From: Kocuria rosea
GTDB lineage: Bacteria > Actinomycetota > Actinomycetes > Actinomycetales > Micrococcaceae
DNA length: 64,000 nucleotides
NCBI RefSeq assembly: GCF_023715525.1
Contig: NZ_JAMBOG010000002.1
Span: forward strand, 186,001-250,000
Reading direction: 5' to 3'
Part shown: positions 30,572 to 41,513 of the stretch, piece after piece
Layout of the letters: each line of letters begins with the position of its first letter
Position numbering within the stretch: position 1 is the stretch's first letter
The notes under the pieces: model-generated
Told to the model about the DNA's origin: nothing
The model's database searches: none
Seen by the model: only the letters and a program-made list of their open reading frames with translations
Position numbers and translations under genes: made by a program

Positions 30572-31978
30572 TCAGCGGCGCAGCCAGGCCCCGATCCTGC
30601 GGCCCAGCCTAGTACCGTGCACCGGTTCCGGCCCGCCGTCCCCGGCCTCGCCGGCGTCGGCAAGCACCCGCAGCGCCAGCTGCCGCAGGGCTGCGCGCAC
30701 GGGTGCGCCCGGGGCGGTCTCCGCGAGGACCGCCCCGGCGAGCAGCGCCTCGTCGAGGACCTCCGGGTCCCACGGCACGAACAGCTCCACCGCCGCCCCC
30801 GAGCCGAAGCGGGCCCACGCCTCGCGGATCCCGAGCTCCGGCGACCGGCCCGCCGCGGAGCGGCGCAGCTTGTTGACGGCGACGACCAGGCGGGCGCCCG
30901 GCGCCGCGGCGGCGAGGTCGGGCAGTCCCTTGACCAGCCGCGGGACGCCGATGGTGTCCGCGGCTCCCACCGCCACGACGACGTCGGCGTGCTCGAGCAC
31001 CGTCAGGGCCGCGGCGTGGCGGCGCGGGGCCATGGCGTCGAAGCTGAGCTCCTCGTCCACCTCCAGCACGAACCCGCAGTCCACGACCGTCGTCCCGAAC
31101 TCCTCGGCCGCGCGCTCCAGCACGGCGCCCACGGCGCTGGAGCGCAGTTCGGGCCACCGGTCCTGGCGGGTCAGCCCCGTGAGCACCCGCACCGTGCGCC
31201 CCGCCAGGGCCACGTCCGCGGCGATGCCGCGCAGGGCCTGCCCGTCGAGCCGCCCCTGGTCGGCCAGCCGGCACGCCTGCGCCAGCCCCGCGGCCTCGTC
31301 GAGCATCCCCAGCACGGCGGCGACCGAGGGCCCGTACGTGTCGGCGTCGACGAGCGCCGCGTCCTCCCCCAGCAGGGCGAGCTCCGCCGCCAGGTTCACC
31401 GCCACCGTGGTCCGTCCCGGCGCCCCCGTGGGACCCCACACCGCCACGATCCGCCCGGCGCCCCGGCGTCCGGCCGGTGGTTCCGGCGCGGCGGCGCTCC
31501 CCGGCTCCGCCCCGGCCGCGACGGGGGCCTGCCCGGGCTCCTGCGCGGTGGCCCGGTCCGCGCCGGACGTGGAGCCCGGCGCCCCGGCACGGCCGGCCGC
31601 CCCGACGTCCGCGTAGCCGAGCTCCCCGGGGGCGGACGCCGCGGCCGCGACCGTCTCCTCGACGAGCCGCGCCGCCTCCTCGGGACTCGCACGGTCGGCG
31701 ACCACGACGGCGCCCAGCCCGGCGAGGCGGCGCGCGTCGTGGCCCTCCAGCACGAGCAGGACGGCTCCTCCCAGGCGCAGCTGCTCCAGCAGGCTCGCGG
31801 TGATCTCCTCGGCCCCCTCCGCGACCAGCGCCGCCCGGACCAGGCCGGTCCGGGCGGCGGCCAGCAGCTCGGTGAGGTCCAGGCAGCGGCGGACGACCGT
31901 GACCGGTCCGTGCAGGCGTTCGATGCCGTCCACGAGCGGCCAGGTGGAGACCCCCAGGGTCATCAGGGGGATGCTCAT
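30572..31978 (-). CDS. TadZ/CpaE-like MinD-superfamily ATPase
   Basis: 468 aa. Residues 1-115 form a receiver-like domain without the phosphoacceptor pattern; an Ala/Pro/Gly linker follows (about 120-170); about 175-430 is a MinD/ParA-type fold. The Walker A region reads WGPTGAPGRTTVAVNLAAE: the deviant signature Lys is absent and the GKT Lys is Arg, as in TadZ proteins with degenerate loops. VVDCGFVLEVDEE corresponds to Walker B. It is coupled by ATGA to the SAF-domain gene before it. TadZ directs localisation of Flp pilus machines, but no other tad gene is here, so the role is open. Confidence 0.7.
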   Translation of the reverse strand: MSIPLMTLGVSTWPLVDGIERLHGPVTVVRRCLDLTELLAAARTGLVRAALVAEGAEEITASLLEQLRLGGAVLLVLEGHDARRLAGLGAVVVADRASPEEAARLVEETVAAAASAPGELGYADVGAAGRAGAPGSTSGADRATAQEPGQAPVAAGAEPGSAAAPEPPAGRRGAGRIVAVWGPTGAPGRTTVAVNLAAELALLGEDAALVDADTYGPSVAAVLGMLDEAAGLAQACRLADQGRLDGQALRGIAADVALAGRTVRVLTGLTRQDRWPELRSSAVGAVLERAAEEFGTTVVDCGFVLEVDEELSFDAMAPRRHAAALTVLEHADVVVAVGAADTIGVPRLVKGLPDLAAAAPGARLVVAVNKLRRSAAGRSPELGIREAWARFGSGAAVELFVPWDPEVLDEALLAGAVLAETAPGAPVRAALRQLALRVLADAGEAGDGGPEPVHGTRLGRRIGAWLRR

Positions 31979-32631
31979 CGCGCCCCGCCCGCCGGGTTCC
32001 ACACCAGCGTGACCCAGGCGTCGTTGCCGAGCGCGTCCACGAGCTCCTCCATCGGCGCGTCCTCCACCAGCACGTGCACGACCCTCCCGCGGCCGGCTCC
32101 CAGCGCGGTCTGCTCCGTCTCGACGGAGGCGATCTCCGCGGCCGGCAGCAGCAGCCGGGCGGGCTCGTAGCCGCGGCCGGAGCGTCCCTGGTCCGCCACC
32201 CAGACGTCGACGCTCGATCCTGGGCGGGCCTCGTCCGGTAGCGGGTGCGCGATGGGGATGCCGACGGGCTTGCGGTCCAGCCGGTCCGCGGTGGCCAGCG
32301 CGGCGCCCGGCGGCAGCTGCCCCTCGGCGATCCGCTGCGTGGCGACGGTGCCGGGCGCGGGAGCGGCGCTCGCCGGCACGTACAGCGGCGCGGCATCCTG
32401 CAGCCGGACCTCGACGGCCACGACGTCCTCCTCCGTCACCGGCTGCCCGACCTCGATGTCCCGGACCGCCGCGAGATAGGGCTCGGTGCGGTGGGTGGCG
32501 GCCACGACTGCCGCCACCTCCGCCGCGGACAGCAGCACGAGCAGCAGCCCGGTGAGCAGGCGGGGGTCACACCAGGAGGGCCTCCTGAACCGCGCGGACC
32601 CCGCATCCGCGCCCCTGACCGTCCCGCTCAT
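31975..32631 (-). CDS. SAF-domain (CpaB/RcpC-like) membrane protein
   Basis: 218 aa. One hydrophobic segment (about 24-46) follows a basic N-terminus; the extracytoplasmic SAF domain follows (RDIEVGQPVTEEDVVAVEV and IAEGQLPPGAALATADRL). The C-terminal part (IPIAHPLPDEARPGSSVDVWV) continues the RcpC/CpaB pattern. Such proteins are periplasmic parts of Flp pilus systems. ATG 32631 is preceded by AGGGGGG; it overlaps the ATPase gene by 4 nt. No pilin, TadA or TadBC genes are in the window. Confidence 0.75.
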   Translation of the reverse strand: MSGTVRGADAGSARFRRPSWCDPRLLTGLLLVLLSAAEVAAVVAATHRTEPYLAAVRDIEVGQPVTEEDVVAVEVRLQDAAPLYVPASAAPAPGTVATQRIAEGQLPPGAALATADRLDRKPVGIPIAHPLPDEARPGSSVDVWVADQGRSGRGYEPARLLLPAAEIASVETEQTALGAGRGRVVHVLVEDAPMEELVDALGNDAWVTLVWNPAGGAR

Positions 32632-32871
32632 CGGCGCACCGCCCCCCTCGCTCACGGCGTGGCCGTCGACCGCGCACGTCGCCCAATTCTGCCCGCGGGC
32701 CGGGGCCGAGGGAACGGGCCGGTGCACAACTGGGGACAGCGCCGTGCCCCCGTCCCCGGCCGCCTCGCGGGGCGGTGGCGCGGCCCGTCCGCCCGTGTGG
32801 ACGGGCGGGTCCTTCCCGCGGTTCGGTGGCAGACTGGACCCGGAGAGCAACCACGAGCGAGGAGGCGGAGG

Positions 32872-33087
32872 ATGTCGCAGCAGCGCTTCCTGACCTTGGC
32901 GGACGTGGCCGAGATCCTCAACATCTCGGCCACGCAGGCGCGGGCCCTCGTGCGCAGCGGGGAACTGCCCGCCATCCAGGTGGGCGGGCGCGGGCAGTGG
33001 CGCGTCGAGACGGTGAAGCTGGAGGAGTACATCGCCCGCGGCTACGAGCGCACGGCCGAGGCCGTGCGCTCCGGCTCGGTCGACTGA
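32872..33087 (+). CDS. Small excisionase-like helix-turn-helix protein
   Basis: 71 aa. RFLTLADVAEILNISATQAR is a MerR/excisionase-type HTH (HTH_17), followed by a wing with LPAIQVGGRGQWRVE. GGAGGCGGAGG precedes the ATG. It is a widespread stand-alone actinobacterial DNA-binding protein; it has the BldC-like fold but is not close to BldC itself. Divergent from the SAF-domain gene and about 0.8 kb from an unusual phased AT-rich region (33811-33880). Confidence 0.8.
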   Translation: MSQQRFLTLADVAEILNISATQARALVRSGELPAIQVGGRGQWRVETVKLEEYIARGYERTAEAVRSGSVD

Positions 33088-33115
33088 CCGGCCGGGGCAC
33101 GGTCCGCGGGACCCG

Positions 33116-33652
33116 TCAGCCCCCGGCGAGGGACGACACGCAGACGACCGACCGGAAGGGCACCGCGCGCACGGCGCGCACGCTCCCCCGCCGGCGGAAG
33201 TCGTCACCGGGGTGCAGCGCCAGGTCGAAGAAGTCCTCACCCACCCCGTCGATCGTGCCCTCCAGCACACCCGCCGGGCCACCCCCGGCGAGACGGACCC
33301 GCACGCCGGCCCGGGCGCGACCCAGCGTCCGCAGGGCGTGACCGAGGCCGAGCCGCAGGGCCACCGCGCCGCCGCCGGGCGCCCAGCCGCGCCCGGGCAG
33401 CTCCCACCACACGACGGGGCCCAGCGGCACGAGGTGCTCCGTCCCCCGCTCCTCGAGGGCGACCCAGTCCGAGCCCAGCGCCCGCACCCGGCCCTCGACG
33501 TGCCCGCCGCCCGCCAGGAGCGCCCGCACCGGCGCGCCGTGCGCCGCCCGCAGCCGGTCGGCCACGCCCACCCGGGAGTACTCGGCCCGGGCCTGCTCGG
33601 CGGCCTCCGACTCCAGGGCCTGCTGGCCTGCCGCGGCGAGCTGCGCCTCCAT
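33116..33652 (-). CDS. Conserved hypothetical protein of Micrococcales
   Basis: 178 aa from ATG 33652. The N-terminal helix (MEAQLAAAGQQALESEAAEQ) is followed by beta-rich segments (GHVEGRVRALGSDWVALEERG and VLEGTIDGVGEDFFDLALHP) that look like two small barrel-like modules. No known family function. In frame before the ATG the sequence reads RWDDLFAD, which looks like a conserved protein start, but the only codon at the right place is GTA 6 nt after AAGGGGG, so the true start is uncertain. Confidence 0.6.
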   Translation of the reverse strand: MEAQLAAAGQQALESEAAEQARAEYSRVGVADRLRAAHGAPVRALLAGGGHVEGRVRALGSDWVALEERGTEHLVPLGPVVWWELPGRGWAPGGGAVALRLGLGHALRTLGRARAGVRVRLAGGGPAGVLEGTIDGVGEDFFDLALHPGDDFRRRGSVRAVRAVPFRSVVCVSSLAGG

Positions 33653-33810
33653 GTCGGCGAACAGGTCGTCCCAGCGTACGGCGGTCCCCCTTCACGACGC
33701 CCCGGCCACCGGCCGCGGAGGGCCTCACACTAGGCCGCACCTCCACGGCCGTCAGGCGGTTCCGAGTCCACCGCTGCGCGCACAGCCCTTTACAGGGCGC
33801 GGCTTCCGGT

Positions 33811-33880
33811 GCTACCAATCTCCAACGAAGCCAAATGACATCAAACGGCATCAAAAAATGCCCAAGTAGATCAACGTCTG
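33811..33880. repeat. Decamer-phased CAA blocks (AT-rich, probably curved DNA or operator array)
   Basis: Seven successive 10-bp steps carry a CAA or CCAA-type core in nearly the same phase: cores fall at about 33816, 33823, 33832, 33842, 33852, 33863 and 33872. ATCAA occurs exactly at 33840, 33850 and 33870. The patch is much AT-richer than its surroundings and ends 25 bp before the LysM-protein start at 33905. It probably bends the DNA or binds a protein cooperatively. Confidence 0.5.
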
Positions 33881-33904
33881 ATGACAGCTCGGTCGGGGGA
33901 TGAG

Positions 33905-34678
33905 ATGACCGGCAACCCGGGTGGCGCACACCGTGGAACGGCACCGCCGTGGAGCGTGCTGGCCGTGCCGCTGCTCGGGCTGGGCCTGGCGGCGTGCGGC
34001 GCCGTCCTGCTCTCCCGGGGCGCCGGGCCGGGCCTCGCGCACGACGCCGGGACGGCGCTGGGCCTGGGCGCAGAGGCCGCCGGCTACCTCCTGGTGCTGG
34101 CCTGGGCCGTGGCGGCGCTGCTCGCGGTGCTCGCCGTGCTCGCCCACCGCCACCGCTGGGAGCGGCTCGGCCGCCTGTGCCGGCGTCTCTCGCCCGCGCT
34201 GCTGCGGCACGCGGCGGCCGCCGTCCTCGGCGTCCAGCTGCTCACGGCCCCCGCGGCCGCAGCCGACTCGGCGCCGTCCCCGTTCTGGGGCGGGACCGGC
34301 GGCGACGCCGCCGCCGGCTCCGCGGCACCCGCGGGCTCCCGAGGACCCGAGGCCCCCACAGCTCAGGAGCCTTCCGCGCACCCCGCCCTACCGGGCACGC
34401 CCGCACCCGGGGACCTCCCTTCGGACGACCCCGCGCCGGCTGGCGGCGGACGGCCCGTGCCCCCGTCGCAGCGCACCGTCGACGGGGCCGTGACCGTCGT
34501 GCGCGGGGACACCCTGTGGTCCCTGGCGGCGGCGCACCTGGGCCCGGACGCCACCGCTGCGCAGATCGGCCGGGCGTGGCCCGCCTGGTTCGAGCGCAAC
34601 CGGGACGTCCTGCGGGACGGACCCGACCGGCTGCTGCCCGACCAGCGTCTCCTCGTGCCCGCATCCGAGCGGCCCTGA
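33905..34678 (+). CDS. Membrane-anchored LysM-domain protein
   Basis: 257 aa. Two hydrophobic segments (about 14-35 and 53-78) are followed by a third near a cleavage-like AAAAD site, a Pro/Ala-rich spacer (about 118-195) and a C-terminal LysM domain (VTVVRGDTLWSLAAAHLGPD to LLPDQRLLVPAS). LysM binds GlcNAc-containing glycan, so the protein probably faces the peptidoglycan. ATG 33905 is chosen because GGGGGA precedes it by 4 nt; ATG 33881 is possible. Next to the Rv3235-type gene and secA, a conserved arrangement in Micrococcaceae. Confidence 0.8.
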   Translation: MTGNPGGAHRGTAPPWSVLAVPLLGLGLAACGAVLLSRGAGPGLAHDAGTALGLGAEAAGYLLVLAWAVAALLAVLAVLAHRHRWERLGRLCRRLSPALLRHAAAAVLGVQLLTAPAAAADSAPSPFWGGTGGDAAAGSAAPAGSRGPEAPTAQEPSAHPALPGTPAPGDLPSDDPAPAGGGRPVPPSQRTVDGAVTVVRGDTLWSLAAAHLGPDATAAQIGRAWPAWFERNRDVLRDGPDRLLPDQRLLVPASERP

Positions 34679-34727
34679 CCGTGCCTGATCTTCCCGACCC
34701 GACGCTTCCCGACCACAGGAGACCGCC

Positions 34728-35236
34728 ATGAACGCTCCCACCGGTTCCGATCCCGCAGCCCGGCCGGCCGCCCGCACGGTGGTCCGTGGCAGGCCCGCCC
34801 GACCGGCGATCCCCGCACCGCCCACGGCTCCCAGCGGCTACACCTGGGGAGCCACGCGCGTGGTCGGCCACGACACCGAGGACGAGCTCGCCCGGGTCAC
34901 GGCCCTGGCCCGCTCGATCGGGCAGGCCGCCGTGGAGGTGCTGGGCGGCAGCCGGCCGGCGGCGCAGCTGGCCCGGTGGACCACCCGGAGATCGTGCAGC
35001 GCTTCCAGCAGCGCGCCGACATGCTGCGCCTGCTCCAGGAGCAGTTCGAGGGCAAGGCGCAGCTGCAGGAGCTGCACCGGAACCCGCACGTGCGGCGGTG
35101 CCGGGTGTGCCGCGTGCAGCAGGGCGTCTACGAGGTCGCCCTGGTCCTCGTCGAGCCGCGGCGCAGCCGGGCCGTGGCCCTGCGCGTCGAGCGCCTGGGC
35201 CGCGGATGGTCCGTGACCGAGCTCGAGGTCGGCTGA
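34728..35236 (+). pseudogene. Rv3235-family protein, interrupted by a one-base frameshift
   Basis: The frame from ATG 34728 (AGGAG upstream) gives a Pro-rich start and the conserved helix DTEDELARVTALARSIGQAA up to QLARWTT; the family then continues PEIVQRFQQRADMLRLLQEQ in the -1 frame up to the stop at 35236. Adding one C to the CCC at 34984-34986 restores a continuous 169-aa protein (WTTPEIVQRF). C-terminal part has RCRVCRVQQGVYEVALVL. Function unknown; the family lies next to secA. I cannot tell a sequencing error from a real mutation, though the coding quality on both sides favours an error or recent change. Confidence 0.75.
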
Positions 35237-35252
35237 GCCGGACCCGCCGGGC

Positions 35253-37955
<2,703 letters not shown>

Positions 37956-38059
37956 GTGCACACGCTCCTCGGTGTTCGACTGCCGGGTTGGGACCGATCG
38001 GGGGATCCGGCACCGTGGCCAGTCTACGGGAGCCGGTGCCGGAACTCGGGCGCGGACGA

Positions 38060-38083
38060 GCCCGGTGGCCGAAGCCACCGGGC
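38060..38083 (-). terminator. Hairpin between hpf and secA
   Basis: GCCCGGTGGC and GCCACCGGGC with a CGAA tetraloop, between the hpf stop and secA start on the minus strand. A GNRA-like loop closes a very stable stem; it could be a terminator or attenuator ahead of secA. Confidence 0.5.
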
Positions 38084-38146
38084 GCTTCCGGGGCGGAGCC
38101 CAGCCGGCACCCAGCCGGAGGACCCCGTGCGGGGAACGGGGCCGGA

Positions 38147-38833
38147 TCAGCCGGCGGGCTCGGTCTGGTAGGCCCGCGCGCTCTCCTCCGACTCCTCGCC
38201 GTCGCTGCTCAGGCTGATCACCCCGTAGCTCCAGCCCTTGCGCCGGTAGACGGCGGACGGCTCGCCGGTCTCCTTGTCGACGAAGAGGTAGAAGTCGTGG
38301 CCGACGAGCTCCATGTGGTCCACGGCCTCGTCGACGCTCAGCTCGGCCGCGGGGAAGCGCTTGCGCCGGATCTCGACGGGGGTGACGGAGTCGGAGAGGC
38401 TGACGCTCTGGTCGAAGGCCTCCTCCTCCGCGGTGGCGAGCTCCTCGGGGGTGGAGTAGAGGGGTCCGGAACTGGGGACCACGGGCAGGGCGCCGGTGGC
38501 CTCGTGAACGGCCGTGGGACGGTGGGCGCCGCGGTGGACCTTGCGCCTGTCGCGGGCACGTCGCAGGCGTTCGAGCAGCTTCCCGTACGCCTCGTCGAAG
38601 GCCGCGAACTTGTCGTCGTTGCGGGACTCCGCGCGCAGGACCGGTCCCCGGCCCACGACCGTGATCTCGACGCCCAGGCCCTGGTGGCCGAGCATCCCGC
38701 AGTCCTTGGTGACCTTGACATCGATGCGCTGGACCTTGTCGCCCAGCTCCTCGAACTTGACGACCTTCTCGGCGACGTACTGCTTGAACCGCTCGGGTAC
38801 TGCGGCGTTGCGTCCCATGACGTTCAGTTCCAT
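38147..38833 (-). CDS. hpf: Long-form ribosome hibernation promoting factor
   Basis: 228 aa. The N-terminal S30AE domain (about 1-105: [36 protein letters not shown]) binds the decoding centre; the C-terminal domain ([20 protein letters not shown] to [19 protein letters not shown]) dimerises 70S ribosomes to 100S particles in stationary phase. GGAGGG precedes the ATG. Upstream of secA as in mycobacteria, separated by a hairpin. Confidence 0.95.
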   Translation of the reverse strand: MELNVMGRNAAVPERFKQYVAEKVVKFEELGDKVQRIDVKVTKDCGMLGHQGLGVEITVVGRGPVLRAESRNDDKFAAFDEAYGKLLERLRRARDRRKVHRGAHRPTAVHEATGALPVVPSSGPLYSTPEELATAEEEAFDQSVSLSDSVTPVEIRRKRFPAAELSVDEAVDHMELVGHDFYLFVDKETGEPSAVYRRKGWSYGVISLSSDGEESEESARAYQTEPAG

Positions 38834-38936
38834 GATGCCCTCCAGCTCTTGGGGGTGACGTGGACGGACGGGGCCGCCCACACGGGAGGATGTGTTGCGT
38901 CCCGTGGCTCAACGTTAGTTGAATCACAAGGGATAT

Positions 38937-39729
38937 TCACCCGGGCCGCCACAGGTCGGGGGACGAATCAGCGGTGGGCGCAACGGCCGGGGGACGCACG
39001 GCGGCGAGCACCACGGCCCCCGCGACGACGGCCCCGCCCGCCCGCAGGGCCCGGCACGCCTCGGCCAGCGTGGCGCCCGTGGTGAGCACGTCGTCGACGA
39101 CGACGCACCGCTGCCCGGGCCGGACGGCGGCGCGCATCGAGCCCACCGGGCGGGCACGCCGCCCCGCCGTCCCCAGCCGTTTCTGCGCCGCCGGGCGGAG
39201 CTCCCCGCCGCGGTGCCGCAGGGCGCGGGTGGGCGCGGTGCCGACGGGGAGGACTCCGCGGCGCGCGCAGTCGTCGAGCAGCACGTGCACCGGGTCGAAC
39301 CAGCGGCGGCGCAGCGCGGTGGGCGTGCTGGACACGGGCACGAGCAGCACGGGCCCGGGGCGCCGGGGCCGAGGGCCCACGTGGGCGCCGCACGGTGCAG
39401 GGCGGTGGCCAGGCAGGCCCCCAGGAGGGGCGCCAGGTCGGTGCGGCCGCCGTTCCTGAAGGCGAGCAGGCAGCCCGCGAGCTCGTGCGCGTAGCGGCCC
39501 GCGGCGGTCACCGGCAGCGGCGGGTCCAGCAGGGGCGCCGCGGAGGACGCCTCGAAGGGGCGGGCGCAGGAGCGGCGCAGCAGCAGCCGGCACGGCCGGT
39601 ACAGGGAGGTCCCGGGGGCCCGGCACACGGCGCACTCCACGGGCAGCAGGACCTCGAGGGCCTCGCCGAGGCGGCCGAGGGCACGGGCGGCCGCCCGGTC
39701 GAGGGCGGGGGGGGCGGGACGGCAGGCAC
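38937..39729 (-). pseudogene. comF: ComF-family phosphoribosyltransferase-like protein, frameshifted
   Basis: The N-terminal zinc-finger part (LLPVECAVCRAPGTSLYRPC) and middle (RYAHELAGCLLAFRNGGRTDLAPLLG) lie in one frame; the C-terminal half, including the PRPP-binding loop VVVDDVLTTGATLAEA, lies in the -1 frame. The switch falls within the G/C runs at 39351-39368 and one added G restores VLLVPVSSTPTALRRRW. The start is unclear too: the G8 run at 39707-39714 separates the candidate GTG 39729 (or ATG 39737) from the coding frame, so a second indel may be there. ComF is a competence-related protein of unknown exact activity. Between hpf and lpqB as in mycobacteria. Confidence 0.75.
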
Positions 39730-39812
39730 CGTCCCATCGTGCGCCGGGGCACCGCGGCCCGGTGCGCGGGCCGGTGGATCCGCACGGCGGCGGCTGTGGA
39801 GGACCGCCCCGG

Positions 39813-41513
39813 TCAGCCCGCGAAGGCGGTGTCGCGCACGTCGGCGCCCTGGGGCGCCCACGCGTTGCCCGTGAGCATGTGCAGGGTCCCCCCGGCCATG
39901 GCATAGACCGCGGACGTGCCGTTGCCGCCGCTGATCCCGGTGATCCCCGCGAGCCCCGGCAGCTCCCGGTACTGGCCCGAGACGTCGTAGACCCGCGGGC
40001 GCACGGAGCCGGGCTCGTCCAGGGGAGCGGCCACGAACTCCTGGTCACCCAGCCACACGGCGGCGTCCGCGTCGACGTCCGCCGCCACCCGGTAGGGGTC
40101 GTTGAGCCGCAGCGGGGTCCCGTCGGCGTCCCGGACGATGCCCGCGAGCCAGAGCTGGGAGACGCCGTCCTGCTGGGTGACCACGAGCGCGCGGGCACCG
40201 CCGCGGGAGATCCGCAGGGACGTGACCGTCCGGGCGGCGAGCCACGGCGCCTCGACGCGCACCGGGTCGGCCCCGCGGCTGCGCGCCCGCACGGCCCGGA
40301 CCGTGCCGGCGGAGTCGCCCGTCCACACCCAGCCGTGCTCGTCGAAGCTGGGCCGGGTCAGCCCCGTCCCGCTGTAGCGGACCACGAGGTCCTCGTCGCG
40401 GGCGAGGGTGACCAGGGCGCCGGTGCCTGTGTCCACGAAGGCGAAGTCGTCGGCGGCCGTGTCCATGGCCGGGCTGGCCGGACGGTAGCCGTCCAGCGAC
40501 GGGAGCCCGTCCACGGGGTCGGCCTGACCGCCCTGGTAGAACACGAGCTCCCCCTCGCGCAGCCCGATCTGCCGGGAGGGCACCGCGATCTCCTGCTCGG
40601 GTGCCGGGTCGGTCCAGCCGGCCCCCAGCTCCACCGGCGCGCCGTCGACCCGCAGCTCCACGTCCTGCACCGAGGTCAGGTTCCCGAGGCTCAGTGCGAG
40701 CTGGTCGTGCATCCGGCGGTTGATCTCGATGTTCGCCGGGTCGAAGTCCGGCACGCTCAGCTCCACGGTGGCCGTCCCGTCCTGCACCGGCACCGCCGAG
40801 CGGGCCAGGGTGGTCCCGACGGGGAACGACGTCGTCACGGCTCCGCGCAGATAGGGCGCCGGGCCGTCGAGCAGGGCCCGCACGATCGAGGTGGACACGG
40901 GCACCCGCTCCGGGAACCACCGGGGGTCCACCACCTCGTCGGAGAGGTCCTGGTCGGTGAAGTAGAGGTCGTGCGGCTCGAAGATCTCCTCGAAGTCGGC
41001 CGGGGTGAGCACCGTGGCGTCGGGGGCCTCGGCGATCCGCCACTGCCCGTCGACCTGGGTGAGCCCGAAGTCGAGGACCTCGGTGGCACCGGCGGGCTTG
41101 CGCTCGATCACGCCCGTCCCGTTCACCACGCTGTCCACCTCGAGGTTGAGCCGGTACTCGTGGTCCTCGAGGCGGGGCACCAGGGCGGGGTCCCCGCGGA
41201 GCACGATCGTGCGCGCGTCGGGGTGCCAGGTGCCGGCGAGCTCCGGGGTGAGGTACTCCCGCGCCACCGAGTAGTCGTCGCCGACCCCGGTGCCGGCCGC
41301 GAGGAAGCCCTGCACGACCTGCTCGGGCGAGGCGTCCTCCGCGGGTCCCGCGGGGTCGGCGTCGTAGGTGGGCTGCGCCGTGGCCGGCGTGGGCTCCGCG
41401 TGCCGGTGCACCGGACCGGAGCGCGGGATGGCCCCGCAGCCGCCGAGGGCCGCGGTCAGCGCGAGCGCCAGCACGGCGGTGGCCGCCGCGGCGCTCCGGG
41501 GTCCCCGGCTCAC
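39813..41513 (-). CDS. lpqB: LpqB lipoprotein with GerMN and beta-propeller domains
   Basis: 566 aa. The lipobox LGGC places the acylated Cys at residue 26. A GerMN domain (about 195-320, RVPVSTSIVRALLDGP to SLGNLTSVQDVELRVDG) and a C-terminal propeller-like domain (about 330-566) follow. In actinobacteria LpqB interacts with the extracellular part of MtrB and tunes its activity. The GTG start overlaps the mtrB stop (GTGA), completing a coupled mtrA-mtrB-lpqB operon. Confidence 0.95.
   Translation of the reverse strand: MSRGPRSAAAATAVLALALTAALGGCGAIPRSGPVHRHAEPTPATAQPTYDADPAGPAEDASPEQVVQGFLAAGTGVGDDYSVAREYLTPELAGTWHPDARTIVLRGDPALVPRLEDHEYRLNLEVDSVVNGTGVIERKPAGATEVLDFGLTQVDGQWRIAEAPDATVLTPADFEEIFEPHDLYFTDQDLSDEVVDPRWFPERVPVSTSIVRALLDGPAPYLRGAVTTSFPVGTTLARSAVPVQDGTATVELSVPDFDPANIEINRRMHDQLALSLGNLTSVQDVELRVDGAPVELGAGWTDPAPEQEIAVPSRQIGLREGELVFYQGGQADPVDGLPSLDGYRPASPAMDTAADDFAFVDTGTGALVTLARDEDLVVRYSGTGLTRPSFDEHGWVWTGDSAGTVRAVRARSRGADPVRVEAPWLAARTVTSLRISRGGARALVVTQQDGVSQLWLAGIVRDADGTPLRLNDPYRVAADVDADAAVWLGDQEFVAAPLDEPGSVRPRVYDVSGQYRELPGLAGITGISGGNGTSAVYAMAGGTLHMLTGNAWAPQGADVRDTAFAG

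Noticed and set aside
32872-33087. Identification of the small HTH protein as BldC
   Set aside because: The fold is alike, but the sequence is not close to BldC; it belongs to the broader excisionase-type group.
34984-34990. Programmed -1 ribosomal frameshifting in the Rv3235-type gene
   Set aside because: There is no X-XXY-YYZ slippery heptamer at the junction; a single-base deletion is simpler.
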